Shown: one piece after another, positions 17,491 to 27,569 of the stretch
Layout of the letters: every line of letters begins with the position of its first letter
Numbering within the stretch: position 1 is the first letter of the stretch
From: Streptomyces sp. Go-475
GTDB taxonomy: Bacteria; Actinomycetota; Actinomycetes; Streptomycetales; Streptomycetaceae
NCBI RefSeq assembly: GCF_003330845.1
Contig: NZ_CP026121.1
Span: 6,801,501-6,865,500 of the forward strand
Direction: 5' to 3'
Length of the DNA stretch: 64,000 bases
Notes under the pieces: model-generated
Seen by the model: only the letters and a program-made list of their open reading frames with translations
What the model was told of the DNA's origin: nothing
The model's database searches: none
Position numbers and translations under genes: made by a program

Positions 17491-19960
17491 GACCACCCTG
17501 GGGGTGCTGCGGCGGCTGGAGTCGGGCCCGCGCGGGCTGACCGACACGGACGCCGCGTCCCGGCTGGCCGCCTGCGGCGAGAACACCCTGCCCCAGGAGC
17601 GGACGCCGAGCTGGCCCCGCCGGTGCGTCCGGGCCCTGCGCGACCCCTTCACCGCCGTCCTGCTCTGCCTGGGCCTGGTCTCCGCCGCCGTCGCCTCCTG
17701 GGGCACCGCCGTCGTGATCCTCGCCCTGGTCGCGGTCAGCTGCGTGCTGCGCGCGAGCGGGGAGCACGCCGCCGACCGGTCCCTGGCCGGGCTGCGGGAA
17801 CTGGTCGCCGGCACCGCCACGGTGCTGCGCCGCGCCGACGCGGCGGATCCGCCGGAACCCCGGGAGGTGCCGGTCGCGGAACTGGTCCCCGGCGACGTCC
17901 TCCGCCTCGGCCCCGGCGACCTCGTCCCGGCCGACGTCCGCCTGCTCCGGTCGCGCGGGCTCACCGTGCACCAGGGCGCCCTGACGGGGGAGTCGGCGCC
18001 GGTGGGGAAGACCGCGGCCGACTCCGGTGCCGCCGACGAGTCGCACCTCTGCTTCCAGGGCAGCACCGTCGCCTCCGGCAGCGCCACCGCCGTCGTCGTC
18101 GCGACCGGCGCCGGGACCCGCTTCGCCGCCGCCCACCGGGTGCCGGACGCGCGCCGGGAGGGCGCGGCCTTCGACCGGTCCGTGCACGGGATCTCCTGGG
18201 TGCTGATCCGGTTCATGCTGCTGACGCCGCCACTGGTGCTCATGGCCAACGCCACGCTGCGCGACCGCGGCCTGGAGACACTGCCCTTCGCCGTCGCGGT
18301 CGCCGTCGGGCTGACGCCCGAGATGCTGCCCGTGATCGTCACGACGTGCCTGGCCCGGGGCGCCGCCCTCCTCGCCCGCACCCAGGGCGTGATCGTCAAG
18401 CGGCTGCCCGCGCTGCACGACCTGGGCGCCGTCGACGTGCTGTGCGTCGACAAGACCGGCACCCTCACCCAGGACCGGCCGGTCGTCGAACGGTCCCTGG
18501 ACCCGGCCGGCCGGGACGACCCGGAGGTGCTGCGCTGGGCCGCCGTCGGCTCCTGGTGGACCCTCCAGCTCGCCGAACTGCCCACGCCGGACGCCCTCGA
18601 CGAGGCCCTGCTGGAGGCGGCCGGGCCGGTGGGCGAGGAGTACGACGGGGTGGACGCCGTGCCGTTCGACCCCGTACGGCGGATCTCCACGGCGGTGGTC
18701 CGAGGCGGCCTGGGGCGGCACACCGTCGTCGTCACGGGTGCCGTCGAGGCCGTCCTGGAGCGCTGCGCGAGGCGGCCCGGCGAGCACGACCGGCTGCTGT
18801 CGCTCGCCGCCCGGGAGGCGGACGCCGGGCTGCGGGTGCTCGCCGTCGCCACGGCCGACCGCCCCGCCGGCCCGGGCGCTCCGGCCGACCCCCGCGGGCT
18901 CGCCTTCCGGGGCCTGGTGGCCTTCCGGGACGCCCTCGCCCCGACCGCCGCCGAGGCCCTGCGCGGCCTCGCCGACCGGGGCGTCACCGTGAAGGTCCTC
19001 ACCGGCGACCACCCGGCCACGGCGGCCCGGGCCTGCCGGGAACTGGGCCTGGACCCGGGCGAGGTACGCACCGCCGGACAGCTGGACGACGCCGGCGCGG
19101 CGACCGTCGTCGCCCGCTGCACCCCGGAGGACAAGGCCCGGGTGGTCGCCGCCCTGCGCGCCGCCGGGCACACCGTCGGCTTCCTCGGCGACGGCGTGAA
19201 CGACGTGGCCGCGCTGCGTACGGCCGACGTGGGCATCGCGCCCCGCTCCGCCGTCGGCGTGGCACGGGACAGCGCCGACGTCGTGCTCGCCGAGAAGGAC
19301 CTCACGGCGATCGGCCACGCGATCACCTCCGGCCGGCACGCGAGCGGCAACATCGCCTCCTACCTGCGCGTCACGCTCTCCTCGAACCTGGGCAACGTCG
19401 TCGCCATGCTCGCCGCGGGCCTGCTGCTGCCCTTCCTGCCGATGCTCCCGGCCCAGGTCCTCGCGCAGAACCTGTGCTTCGACGCGGCCCAGCTCGCCTT
19501 CGCCCACGACCGTCCCGGCACGGCGGCGCTGCGCGGCCCGGCCGGGCTGCGGCCGCGTTCCTTCCTGAAGTTCGTCACCGCCTTCGGCGTGCTCAACGCG
19601 GTCGCCGACCTCGCCACCTTCGCCGTCCTCGCCCTCGCGCTGCACGGCCCCGACGCCGTCGACGACGAGGCCGTGTTCCACTCCGCCTGGTTCACCGAGA
19701 ACCTGCTCACCCAGGCCGTGGTGATGCTGCTGCTGCGCACCGGCCCGCGCGCCGGGGGCAGCCGCGCGCCGGGCCCGGTCGCCCTGGCGGCGGCCGGGCT
19801 CGCCGTCGCCGGACTGCTGCTCCCGCCGAGCCCCCTCGGCGCGGCCCTCGGCATGACGGCCCTGCCCGCCGCGTACTACCTGCTGCTGGCGGTGGTCCCG
19901 GGGCTGTACGCCCTGGCCCTGGCCGGGGCCCGGGCCGCCTACCGGCGGCGTCAGCCGTAG
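17480..19960 (+). CDS. P-type cation ATPase, MgtA-like (P3B)
   Basis: 826 residues. The actuator motif TGES is at 169-172, the phosphorylated Asp324 is in DKTGTLT, with KVLTGDHPATA and GDGVNDVAALR in the P domain and VGLTPEMLPVIVTTCLARGA in membrane segment 4. The last of these is the signature of MgtA/MgtB magnesium transporters rather than of heavy-metal P1B pumps (no CPC motif). It is shorter than enterobacterial MgtA (about 900) because the N-terminal tail is reduced. Ten or so spans are visible. Pairing with an ArsR regulator instead of a Mg riboswitch is notable and leaves the true cation open. It ends convergent with the LCP gene, overlapping its stop by ten bases. Confidence 0.9.
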   Translation: MASETTLGVLRRLESGPRGLTDTDAASRLAACGENTLPQERTPSWPRRCVRALRDPFTAVLLCLGLVSAAVASWGTAVVILALVAVSCVLRASGEHAADRSLAGLRELVAGTATVLRRADAADPPEPREVPVAELVPGDVLRLGPGDLVPADVRLLRSRGLTVHQGALTGESAPVGKTAADSGAADESHLCFQGSTVASGSATAVVVATGAGTRFAAAHRVPDARREGAAFDRSVHGISWVLIRFMLLTPPLVLMANATLRDRGLETLPFAVAVAVGLTPEMLPVIVTTCLARGAALLARTQGVIVKRLPALHDLGAVDVLCVDKTGTLTQDRPVVERSLDPAGRDDPEVLRWAAVGSWWTLQLAELPTPDALDEALLEAAGPVGEEYDGVDAVPFDPVRRISTAVVRGGLGRHTVVVTGAVEAVLERCARRPGEHDRLLSLAAREADAGLRVLAVATADRPAGPGAPADPRGLAFRGLVAFRDALAPTAAEALRGLADRGVTVKVLTGDHPATAARACRELGLDPGEVRTAGQLDDAGAATVVARCTPEDKARVVAALRAAGHTVGFLGDGVNDVAALRTADVGIAPRSAVGVARDSADVVLAEKDLTAIGHAITSGRHASGNIASYLRVTLSSNLGNVVAMLAAGLLLPFLPMLPAQVLAQNLCFDAAQLAFAHDRPGTAALRGPAGLRPRSFLKFVTAFGVLNAVADLATFAVLALALHGPDAVDDEAVFHSAWFTENLLTQAVVMLLLRTGPRAGGSRAPGPVALAAAGLAVAGLLLPPSPLGAALGMTALPAAYYLLLAVVPGLYALALAGARAAYRRRQP

Positions 19961-21507
19961 GTGAGGTTCGAGCAGGGGTTGTCGGCCGCGGACCGGGCCC
20001 CGTCGGCGACCTCGGACGGTACGGCGGTCGGGGTGGGGGACGCCGGCGCGCCGGCCGCCGGGGTGTCGGCGTAGTTCTGGCCCAGGACGACGCTGACCCC
20101 GCTGCCGGTCACCGACTGGAGCTCGGCGCCGGGGAAGGCCCGTGCCACGGTCCGGGCCTCGTCCTCCAGGCCGGGGCCGTACTCGACCAGCGTGGTGGTG
20201 TGGTCCTGGGTGGACGCCGTCGCCGTCCCCGTGACGGTGAAGCCGTCCGCGGCGAGGGCGGCGGCGGCACGGGCGGCCAGGCCCGGGACCGACGTGCCGT
20301 TGTAGACGGCGACGTCGATGCCGTCGCCGGAGACCGGCCCGGGAGAGGCGGAAGGCGTGCTGGAACCGGCCGATCCGGTTTTCTTCCCGCCGGCGTTCTT
20401 GCCGTCGATGGTGCGGTCGGCCCGCAGCGCGGCCCACAGCGCGTCGGCGTCCGGCTGCACGAGCGCCACCCGGGACCCCTCGTAGCGCCAGGGGACGGTG
20501 ACGAACTTGGTGTTGTGCAGGTCGATGTCCTTCAGGGACATCGCGAAGGAGATCAGCTTGTCGGCGGAGCCGAGGCCGGGGTCGACGGTGAGCGACTGCG
20601 TGGCGGCCTCGGCCAGCGGCAGCAGGTTCGTCGGGGTGAGGCCCTTGCTCTTCATCTCCTTCAGCAGGCTCGCCACGAACGCCTGCTGGCGCTTGATCCG
20701 GCCGATGTCGGACCCGTCGCCGATGCCGTGCCGGATCCGCACGTAGTCCAGGGCCTTCTGGCCCGACACCGTCTGCTCGCCCTTGTGGAACAGCAGCTTG
20801 CCCGGAGCCGTGAGGTGCGGGTTGAGGTCGTTCTCGTAGACGTCCTGCGGCAGGCACACCTTCACTCCGCCCACCACGTCCGTCAGCCGGGCGAAGCCCT
20901 TGAAGTCGACGACGACGGTGTGGTCGACGCGCAGCCCGGTGAGCTGCTCGACCGTGTTCTGGGTGCAGGCGGGGTTGCCCTTGGCGGTCTGGCCGACCGA
21001 GTACGCCGCGTTGAACATGGTGTCCGGCTGGGCCTTGGTCCAACTGCCGTCGGGCAGCCGGCAGGGCGGGATGGTGACCAGGGTGTCGCGGGGGATGGAG
21101 ACGGCGATCGCGTGCCGGTGGTCCGCGTAGACGTGGAGCAGGAACGCCGTGTCGGAGCGGCCGACGTCGTCCTTGTCGCCGCCGCCGAGGGCCTCGTTGC
21201 CGCCGGTGCGGGTGTCGGAGCCGATCACCAGGACGTTCTCGCCGGTCGACGAGCCGGCCTCGGGGCGGTTGTCGGACAGGCCGCCGGAGTCGAACGTGCT
21301 GATGTCGCCGTCCAGCTTCAGGTACAGCCAGCCGGCGCCGCCCGCGACGAGCACCAGCAGCGCCAGGCAGACCAGCAGCGCGGTGCGCACGCCGCTGCGG
21401 CGACCGCGGCGGCGCCTCCGGTCGCGGGGTGCGGCCCGGCTGCCCCGGCCCGCACCCCCGTTCCGGTGCCGCGGCGGTTGTGTCCTGCGGTTGCTGGTCA
21501 CCGTCAT
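19951..21507 (-). CDS. LytR-CpsA-Psr (LCP) family protein with LytR_C domain
   Basis: 518 residues. A basic N-terminus precedes one membrane span (about 42-65). The LCP catalytic domain runs from about 90 to 270, with [12 protein letters not shown], the arginine-rich [10 protein letters not shown] and SIPRDTLV, motifs that bind the polyprenyl-pyrophosphate substrate. A LytR_C domain follows (about 385-485, [18 protein letters not shown]). LCP enzymes attach teichoic-acid-like or arabinan-like glycopolymers to peptidoglycan. Start ATG 21507-21505 has GAGGCGAG upstream; a longer frame to 21678 would run through the divergent tatA-like gene. The promoter region shared with that gene holds an 8-bp inverted repeat. 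Confidence 0.9.
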   Translation of the reverse strand: MTVTSNRRTQPPRHRNGGAGRGSRAAPRDRRRRRGRRSGVRTALLVCLALLVLVAGGAGWLYLKLDGDISTFDSGGLSDNRPEAGSSTGENVLVIGSDTRTGGNEALGGGDKDDVGRSDTAFLLHVYADHRHAIAVSIPRDTLVTIPPCRLPDGSWTKAQPDTMFNAAYSVGQTAKGNPACTQNTVEQLTGLRVDHTVVVDFKGFARLTDVVGGVKVCLPQDVYENDLNPHLTAPGKLLFHKGEQTVSGQKALDYVRIRHGIGDGSDIGRIKRQQAFVASLLKEMKSKGLTPTNLLPLAEAATQSLTVDPGLGSADKLISFAMSLKDIDLHNTKFVTVPWRYEGSRVALVQPDADALWAALRADRTIDGKNAGGKKTGSAGSSTPSASPGPVSGDGIDVAVYNGTSVPGLAARAAAALAADGFTVTGTATASTQDHTTTLVEYGPGLEDEARTVARAFPGAELQSVTGSGVSVVLGQNYADTPAAGAPASPTPTAVPSEVADGARSAADNPCSNLTYG

Positions 21508-21539
21508 CGGCGTCTGCTCGCCTCTCGCCCGGGGGTTGT

Positions 21540-21563
21540 ACAGTTGCGCAATGTAGCAACTGT
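21540..21563. promoter_or_regulatory. Inverted repeat between the divergent LCP and TatA-like genes
   Basis: ACAGTTGC (21540-21547) and GCAACTGT (21556-21563) are perfect inverted arms around an 8-base spacer; the left arm also belongs to the 8-bp palindrome TTGCGCAA (21544-21551). It lies 33 bases upstream of the LCP start and 22 bases upstream of the TatA-like start, a position suited to one repressor controlling both. The regulator is unknown. Confidence 0.5.
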
Positions 21564-21584
21564 CGAGACGAGGGAGAGCATCAC

Positions 21585-21806
21585 GTGCTGCGCAACGGAC
21601 TGGAGCCCTGGCACCTGCTGATCCTGGCGATCGTCGTGATCGTCCTGTTCGGCTCGAAGAAACTGCCGGACACGGCACGTTCGCTGGGCCGCTCGATGCG
21701 GATCCTCAAGAGCGAGGCCAGGGCGCTGAAGGAGGAGAGCGCCGCGGACACGGCACCCGGGGGGCAGGCCCGGTCCGCGGCGCCCGTCGATGCGGACACG
21801 GCCTAG
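21585..21806 (+). CDS. TatA/TatE-like small membrane protein
   Basis: 73 residues: a short N-terminus, one membrane span ([13 protein letters not shown]), the hinge FGSKKLP, an amphipathic helix ([23 protein letters not shown]) and an acidic/alanine tail. This is the full TatA pattern for the twin-arginine translocation pore. Start GTG 21585 is preceded by GGGAGAGC. The main tatAC operon is not here, so this is probably a secondary copy. The stop TAG interlocks with the stop of the convergent DUF6114 gene at the CTAG 21803-21806. Confidence 0.88.
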   Translation: MLRNGLEPWHLLILAIVVIVLFGSKKLPDTARSLGRSMRILKSEARALKEESAADTAPGGQARSAAPVDADTA

Positions 21807-22264
21807 GGCTGTGGCGCGGGGGTCGCGGCCTGCGGCGCCAGGGGCGCGGCCTTCGCCGCCCGGGCCGCCTTCCGGCGCTGTCGGCGGCTGACGCGCGGCT
21901 CCTGGTCCGGGAGCCAGCCGAAGGTCAGGCAGCTGCCGACCACGCCCAGGAGCAGGCCGACGAAGAAGCCGCCCAGGTTGGAGGTCAGCCAGGTGCCCAG
22001 GGAGACCAGCACCCCGATGACCGAGTAGAACAGGCGCTGGGCGGGGTTGAAGAGGACCAGCAGCCCGCACAGCAGCATCACGGCGGGGAGCAGATAGCCG
22101 GCCAGGCCCTGCATGCCGACGTGCAGGATGACGTCCAGGGACGCCTTCAGGGTGAGCAGGATCTCGGCCCCGCCCAGGGCGAGCAGCAGCCCGCCCCAGA
22201 ACGGCCGGCCGGCCCGCCACTGCCGGAACGCGGGCCGGACTCCCTCGCGCGGACCGCGCGGCAT
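21803..22264 (-). CDS. DUF6114 membrane protein
   Basis: 153 residues with four hydrophobic segments ([65 protein letters not shown]) and a basic, alanine-rich cytoplasmic tail. It matches the DUF6114 family common in actinobacteria. The start ATG 22264-22262 shares its A with the stop of the upstream DUF6230 gene, so the pair is translationally coupled. Function is unknown; the coupling suggests that it helps export or anchor its partner. Confidence 0.85.
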   Translation of the reverse strand: MPRGPREGVRPAFRQWRAGRPFWGGLLLALGGAEILLTLKASLDVILHVGMQGLAGYLLPAVMLLCGLLVLFNPAQRLFYSVIGVLVSLGTWLTSNLGGFFVGLLLGVVGSCLTFGWLPDQEPRVSRRQRRKAARAAKAAPLAPQAATPAPQP

Positions 22265-22935
22265 CAGCAACCCGACCCGCTGAAGCCCAGTTTCAGCCCG
22301 GGCAGCTTGAACACACCGGCGGTCGTGGCGTAGTTGGTCTGCCGCAGATTGGCGATGTGCACGGTGTCGGACTGCTGGCTGAAGACGCCCTTGGGGCCGC
22401 GGCCCAGCGGCCCGGCCTTGTCGAGGGTGCTGGCGTCGTTGCCGATCTCGATGTTGTTGAACGCCGCGTCGCCGGACAGCTGGGTCGAGTCGGTCGTCAG
22501 ATCGCTGGCCGTGACCTTCTGCGCGCCCTCTCCCGCCCGGATGACCAGGTTCGTACCGCCCAGGTCCACGCTCTGGCACAGCTTGGTGAGCGTCGCGTTC
22601 TTGATCACGGACGTGACGACCAGCACCTGACCGCCGGTGTCACCCGCGTTCGGGCTGCCCTCGGCCATCTCGTCCAGACCGCCGAACTGGGCGAAGCCGG
22701 TGCCGTTCAGCTCGGTCGCGGTGACCGTGAACGGCATGCCGGAGATGGCGAACTGCACCCCCAGCGCCCCCTCGGCGGTGAGGACCGCGAGGCCCGCGGC
22801 GACCGCGGCGGCCGGCACCGCCATCACCGCGGCGCGGCGCGCCCGGACCCGCCCGCGCCGCGCGGGGACGCCACCGGCGTCCGTGGCGTTGGGGCCTTCC
22901 GGTCTTTCGGGGGTGTGCTCGGCGGAGGAGGTCAT
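22264..22935 (-). CDS. DUF6230 exported protein
   Basis: 223 residues. A basic N-terminus (RRGRVRARR) and a hydrophobic segment (about 36-60) form a signal or anchor; the rest is a beta-rich domain (FAISGMPFTVTATELNGTGF and VLVVTSVIKNATLTKLCQSV) with two cysteines plus a terminal one in SGSGC. It matches DUF6230, sometimes labelled cholesterol esterase without good reason. Start ATG 22935 has GGAG 5 bases upstream. A consensus promoter is visible at 23072-23100. Likely a surface-exposed partner of the DUF6114 membrane protein; no enzymatic motif is visible. Confidence 0.85.
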   Translation of the reverse strand: MTSSAEHTPERPEGPNATDAGGVPARRGRVRARRAAVMAVPAAAVAAGLAVLTAEGALGVQFAISGMPFTVTATELNGTGFAQFGGLDEMAEGSPNAGDTGGQVLVVTSVIKNATLTKLCQSVDLGGTNLVIRAGEGAQKVTASDLTTDSTQLSGDAAFNNIEIGNDASTLDKAGPLGRGPKGVFSQQSDTVHIANLRQTNYATTAGVFKLPGLKLGFSGSGC

Positions 22936-23071
22936 GTCTGCTCCAGGTGCATATGAGTGCGGATCGGGGTGGCACGTTGCCCTGGCGCGGACACCGACCG
23001 CGGGCGTGCGTCTCCTCACAACTCCCGGTGGTCGCAAGGGCTTTCTCGCTACGCCGCAGTAGCCGTCCAGG

Positions 23072-23100
23072 AAGTTACCGGGGGTTACATGAAGGGTCAA
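23072..23100 (-). promoter_or_regulatory. Probable promoter of the DUF6230-DUF6114 operon
   Basis: On the minus strand, TTGACC (23100-23095) and TAACTT (23077-23072) are separated by 17 bases, an excellent housekeeping-type match. Transcription would start near 23065, leaving a leader of about 130 bases. Confidence 0.55.
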
Positions 23101-23111
23101 GAGAAGTGTGA

Positions 23112-24197
<1,086 letters not shown>

Positions 24198-24215
24198 CCG
24201 CCCCGGAGGGGTAGA

Positions 24216-25109
24216 TCAACGCCGTCGCAGACGGACGGCCAGGGCGGCGCCGCCGGTGAGCACCAGCACCGTCGCGGCGCCGCCCGCCAGCATGGGCGTG
24301 GACGGACCGGAGGCCGGACGGCCGGGCGCGGAGGCCAGCGGCGACGGAGGGACAGCCACCCCCTCCGCCTCCTCCTTCTCCTCCTTTTCCTTCTCCTCCT
24401 TCTGCGACGGCTCCTCCTTCTGCGCCGCCGCCTCCTTCTCCCCCTTCTCCCTCTTCTCCTCGTCCTCCGTGTCCGGGAACACCACGTCCGAACACGAGTA
24501 ATAGGTGTCCGGCGTGCTGCTGTTCCGCCAGACCGTGTACAGCACGTGCCGCCCGGCGCGGTCGGACGGCAGGGTCGCCTCCATGCGGTACGCGCCGTCC
24601 GTCAACACCGGGTCCGTCACCTCCGCGAACGGCTTCTCGGGCAGGTCGGCCCAGGACAGCGGTCCGGCCGGGTCGTATCCCGGCTTCGTCAGGTACATCC
24701 GGAACGTGCCCTTGTGCGGGATCGTCGAGACGTACCGCAGGGTCAGCGTCGCGCCGGGCGTCACCGCGGTCGCCGGCCAGTCGGCGCGGGCGAGGTCGAG
24801 GCCCCGGTAGGCGGGCAGGCCGCCGCTGCACAGCTTGCCGTCGGGGATCGTCTGCCGGTCCCGGCCGGCCACGTTCGCCACCCGCAGGTTGTCCCACGCC
24901 GTGAAGGGCGCGCCGTTCGCGGCGACGGCCGCGCGGCACGCCGCCGAGCCGGCGCGGTCACCGCCCTCCGGGGAGCAGGCCACCACCCGGCTCACCGGAT
25001 CCGTCGGCGCGCCGTGCGCCCCCGCCGGGGCCGCCGCCCACAGCGGCAGCAGCAGCGGAGTCACGAGGGCGGCCGCGAACGCGGTGCGGTGTGCGGTCGT
25101 ACGGGGCAT
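24216..25109 (-). CDS. Membrane-anchored AA10 lytic polysaccharide monooxygenase
   Basis: 297 residues. Signal peptide 1-31 is cut before His32 (AGA/HGAPTDP), which would be the N-terminal copper ligand; His132 (STIPHKGTF) is the expected second histidine of the brace. The AA10 core ends near residue 205 (YYSCSDVVF). It is followed by a lysine/glutamate repeat linker of about 35 residues, a proline/serine stretch, and a C-terminal membrane span ending in RLRRR. So the oxidative domain is tethered to the membrane through a charged spacer rather than carried on a chitin- or cellulose-binding module. Start ATG 25109 has GAGGAG upstream. Oxidative cleavage of chitin or cellulose is family knowledge; a role on the organism's own cell-surface glycans is inference. 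Confidence 0.9.
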   Translation of the reverse strand: MPRTTAHRTAFAAALVTPLLLPLWAAAPAGAHGAPTDPVSRVVACSPEGGDRAGSAACRAAVAANGAPFTAWDNLRVANVAGRDRQTIPDGKLCSGGLPAYRGLDLARADWPATAVTPGATLTLRYVSTIPHKGTFRMYLTKPGYDPAGPLSWADLPEKPFAEVTDPVLTDGAYRMEATLPSDRAGRHVLYTVWRNSSTPDTYYSCSDVVFPDTEDEEKREKGEKEAAAQKEEPSQKEEKEKEEKEEAEGVAVPPSPLASAPGRPASGPSTPMLAGGAATVLVLTGGAALAVRLRRR

Positions 25110-25470
25110 GCCTCTGCGTCTCCTCGGCCGGGATGGGGGCAGTCGGTCATGCAGTACGGGAAACCGGCCCGGCGCGTTCACCTCGCCGCGACCCGTTCGA
25201 AAAGGGGCCATTCACGCCCGGCGCCCCCGCCATAGAGGGTGGGACACCGGCCGGATCGAGGGTTTCCCCCGTATCCCGATGACCTTCCCTTTGCCTATCG
25301 TTCGACCACAGCTGACCCACAGGTAACCCCGAACGGTCCGCTCCCCACTCGCGCCTGGCCGGCCATCGCGTCGCTCTTCGCTTTTCGAACCACCCCCCTC
25401 CGCTTCGACGACGAAGCGACTCCACCGCCGCTCCGCCCAGCCCGGAGTCCGGCCACGAAAGGCAACGACC
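25110..25470. other. Divergent intergenic region, LPMO / subtilisin
   Basis: The 361-bp gap carries no gene. A possible promoter for the protease is TTCGAC (25301-25306) and TAACCC (25324-25329) with 17 bases between. A perfect 7-bp inverted repeat with a 4-base loop (CGCTTCG 25401-25407, CGAAGCG 25412-25418) would lie in the leader, about 53 bases before the start. I see no clear promoter for the LPMO gene. Confidence 0.35.
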
Positions 25471-27270
25471 GTGCGTACCTCCCCAGAGCTCAGACGGAAG
25501 CTGATATCCGTCGCCGCCGTCTCCGTCGCCCTGCTGACCGCCGCACCCGCCTCGGTCGCCGTCGCCCAGGAGTCCGCGCCCAGTCCCGCCGCCGTCCCGG
25601 CCGCGCAGACCGAGGCCGCCCCCGGCACCACGGCCGAGCGGCTCATCGTCGGCTACAAGTCGGGCGCCACCGAGGCCAAGTCCAACAAGGCCGCCGCCGC
25701 CGACGCCGCGGCCAAGGCCGAGAAGACCGGCGAGGACGTCGACTTCCAGCGCCGCCTCGGCACCGGTGCCGCCCTCGTCGAACTGGGCGCCGACCCCAGC
25801 CGGGCGTCCGTCGCCGACGTGGTGGCCGCGTACCAGGCCGACCCGCAGGTCGCCTACGTCGTTCCGGACCGTCTGAACAAGCCGACGGCCGTCACCCCGA
25901 ACGACACCGAGTACAGCAAGCAGTGGGACCTGTTCGAGTCCACCGCCGGCATGAACGTCCCGGCCGCCTGGGACACCACCACCGGCACCGGCGTCACCGT
26001 CGCCGTCATCGACACCGGCTACGTCGCCCACTCCGACCTGGCGGCGAACATCGTCGGCGGCTACGACTTCATCTCCGACACGGCCGTCTCCGTCGACGGC
26101 AACGGCCGCGACAGCAACCCGGCCGACCCGGGCGACTGGTACAACGCGGGCGAGTGCGGCGCGGGCATCCCGGCGTCCAACTCCTCCTGGCACGGCACCC
26201 ACGTGGCCGGCACGATCGCCGCCGCCACCAACAACGGCAAGGGCGTCGCAGGCATCGCCTACGGCGCGAAGATCTCCCCGGTCCGCGTCCTCGGCAAGTG
26301 CGGCGGCTACGACTCGGACATCATCGACGCCATCACCTGGGCGTCCGGCGGCACCGTCTCCGGCGTGCCCGCCAACACCAACGTCGCCAAGGTCATCAAC
26401 ATGAGCCTCGGCGGGGGCGGCGCCTGCTCCACCGCCACCCAGAGCGCCATCAACGGCGCCGTGAACCGCGGCACCTCGGTCGTCGTCGCGGCCGGCAACG
26501 AGAACACCAACGCCTCCAGCTCGTCCCCGGCGAACTGCAACAACGTCATCACCGTCGCCGCCACCAACCGCGCCGGCAGCCGCGCCTCGTACTCCAACTA
26601 CGGCTCGGTCGTCGACATCGCGGCCCCCGGCGGCGAGACCCGCACCACCACGGCCAACGGCATCCTCTCCACGCTGAACTCCGGCACGAAGACGCCGTCG
26701 ACCGAGAACTACGCCTACTACCAGGGCACCAGCATGGCCACCCCGCACGTCGCGGGCCTCGCCGCCCTGATGAAGTCGGCCAACTCGGCCCTCACCCCGG
26801 CGCAGATCGAGTCGGCCATCAAGGCCAACGCCCGTCCGCTGCCCGGCACCTGCTCCGGCGGCTGCGGCGCCGGCCTCGCGGACGCCGCCAAGACGGTCCA
26901 GGCCGTCAAGGGCGGTTCGTCCACCGGCACGACCTTCACCAGCACCACCGCCGTGGCCATCCCGGACAACGGCGCCGCGATCGAGTCGCCGATCAGCGTC
27001 ACCGGCCGCACGGGCAACGCCCCCTCGGCCCTCCAGGTCGGCGTGGACATCACCCACACCTACCGCGGTGACCTCGTCATCGACCTGGTCGCGCCGGACG
27101 GTTCGGCGTACCGTCTGAAGTCGGCCGCGTCGGACTCCGCCGACAACGTGAACACCACCTACACCGTGAACGCCTCGAGCGAGGTCGCCAACGGCACCTG
27201 GAAGCTGCGCGTCCAGGACACCGCGGCGCAGGACACGGGAACGCTCAACAGCTGGAAGCTGACCTTCTGA
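25471..27270 (+). CDS. Secreted subtilisin-family (S8) serine protease with P-domain
   Basis: 599 residues starting at GTG 25471 (GAAAGG upstream). Signal peptide about 1-32, then an inhibitor-like propeptide to about 140 (ERLIVGYKSG, VAYVVPDRL). The catalytic triad is Asp181 (VAVIDTGY), His241 (HGTHVAG) and Ser421 (GTSMATPHVAG), with the oxyanion Asn343 (AAGNE). A C-terminal P/proprotein-convertase-like domain occupies about 485-599 (VDITHTYRGDLVIDLVAPDG and GTWKLRVQD). This is a typical actinobacterial extracellular protease, activated by propeptide removal. A strong terminator follows at 27330. Confidence 0.95.
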   Translation: MRTSPELRRKLISVAAVSVALLTAAPASVAVAQESAPSPAAVPAAQTEAAPGTTAERLIVGYKSGATEAKSNKAAAADAAAKAEKTGEDVDFQRRLGTGAALVELGADPSRASVADVVAAYQADPQVAYVVPDRLNKPTAVTPNDTEYSKQWDLFESTAGMNVPAAWDTTTGTGVTVAVIDTGYVAHSDLAANIVGGYDFISDTAVSVDGNGRDSNPADPGDWYNAGECGAGIPASNSSWHGTHVAGTIAAATNNGKGVAGIAYGAKISPVRVLGKCGGYDSDIIDAITWASGGTVSGVPANTNVAKVINMSLGGGGACSTATQSAINGAVNRGTSVVVAAGNENTNASSSSPANCNNVITVAATNRAGSRASYSNYGSVVDIAAPGGETRTTTANGILSTLNSGTKTPSTENYAYYQGTSMATPHVAGLAALMKSANSALTPAQIESAIKANARPLPGTCSGGCGAGLADAAKTVQAVKGGSSTGTTFTSTTAVAIPDNGAAIESPISVTGRTGNAPSALQVGVDITHTYRGDLVIDLVAPDGSAYRLKSAASDSADNVNTTYTVNASSEVANGTWKLRVQDTAAQDTGTLNSWKLTF

Positions 27271-27329
27271 CGACTTTCCGAGTCGTCTGATCCTCCCTCG
27301 GGAACGCTGAACGGGGCAGGCCGCGAACG

Positions 27330-27370
27330 GGCGGGCCGGCCGGTGCGGATGGGGCACCGGCCGGCCCGCC
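27330..27370 (+). terminator. Strong hairpin terminator after the subtilisin gene
   Basis: A perfect 17-bp stem (arms 27330-27346 and 27354-27370) with a 7-base loop lies 60 bases after the protease stop. There is no long T run, as is common for streptomycete terminators. Confidence 0.75.
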
Positions 27371-27522
27371 TTCACGTCTGCCCCTACAACCCCCAAGTTA
27401 GATACCGAACGCGCTGTTTTCTTTCACCAGTTGCGCTTGTTTTGCCGGATGTGCACCCGCACTCCGGCACACTGGTGTGGTGAGCGCCGTCTGAGGGTGA
27501 GTTATCGTGTACGGGGGGTAAA

Positions 27523-27545
27523 AACAAACGGCATGACCCGTTCAT
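27523..27545. promoter_or_regulatory. Probable CprB/ARE-type autoregulatory operator
   Basis: The 23-bp segment consists of AACAAACGG, a 5-base centre and CCCGTTCAT. It closely matches, from memory, the in vitro CprB consensus (ACATACGGG around a short centre, then CCCGTTTAT). It ends 24 bases before the cprB start and overlaps the expected promoter, so CprB should repress its own gene. Confidence 0.65.
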
Positions 27546-27569
27546 TTCTGTCCCGGGAGAGTTCAGTCG

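Noticed and set aside
17444..21559. Minus-strand frame of about 1370 codons
   Set aside because: Antisense to the P-type ATPase and out of frame with the LCP gene; no domain pattern.
21507..21678. Upstream extension of the LCP protein
   Set aside because: The frame is open but runs through the divergent TatA-like gene and the shared operator; ATG 21507 has a good ribosome site and starts the usual basic N-terminus.
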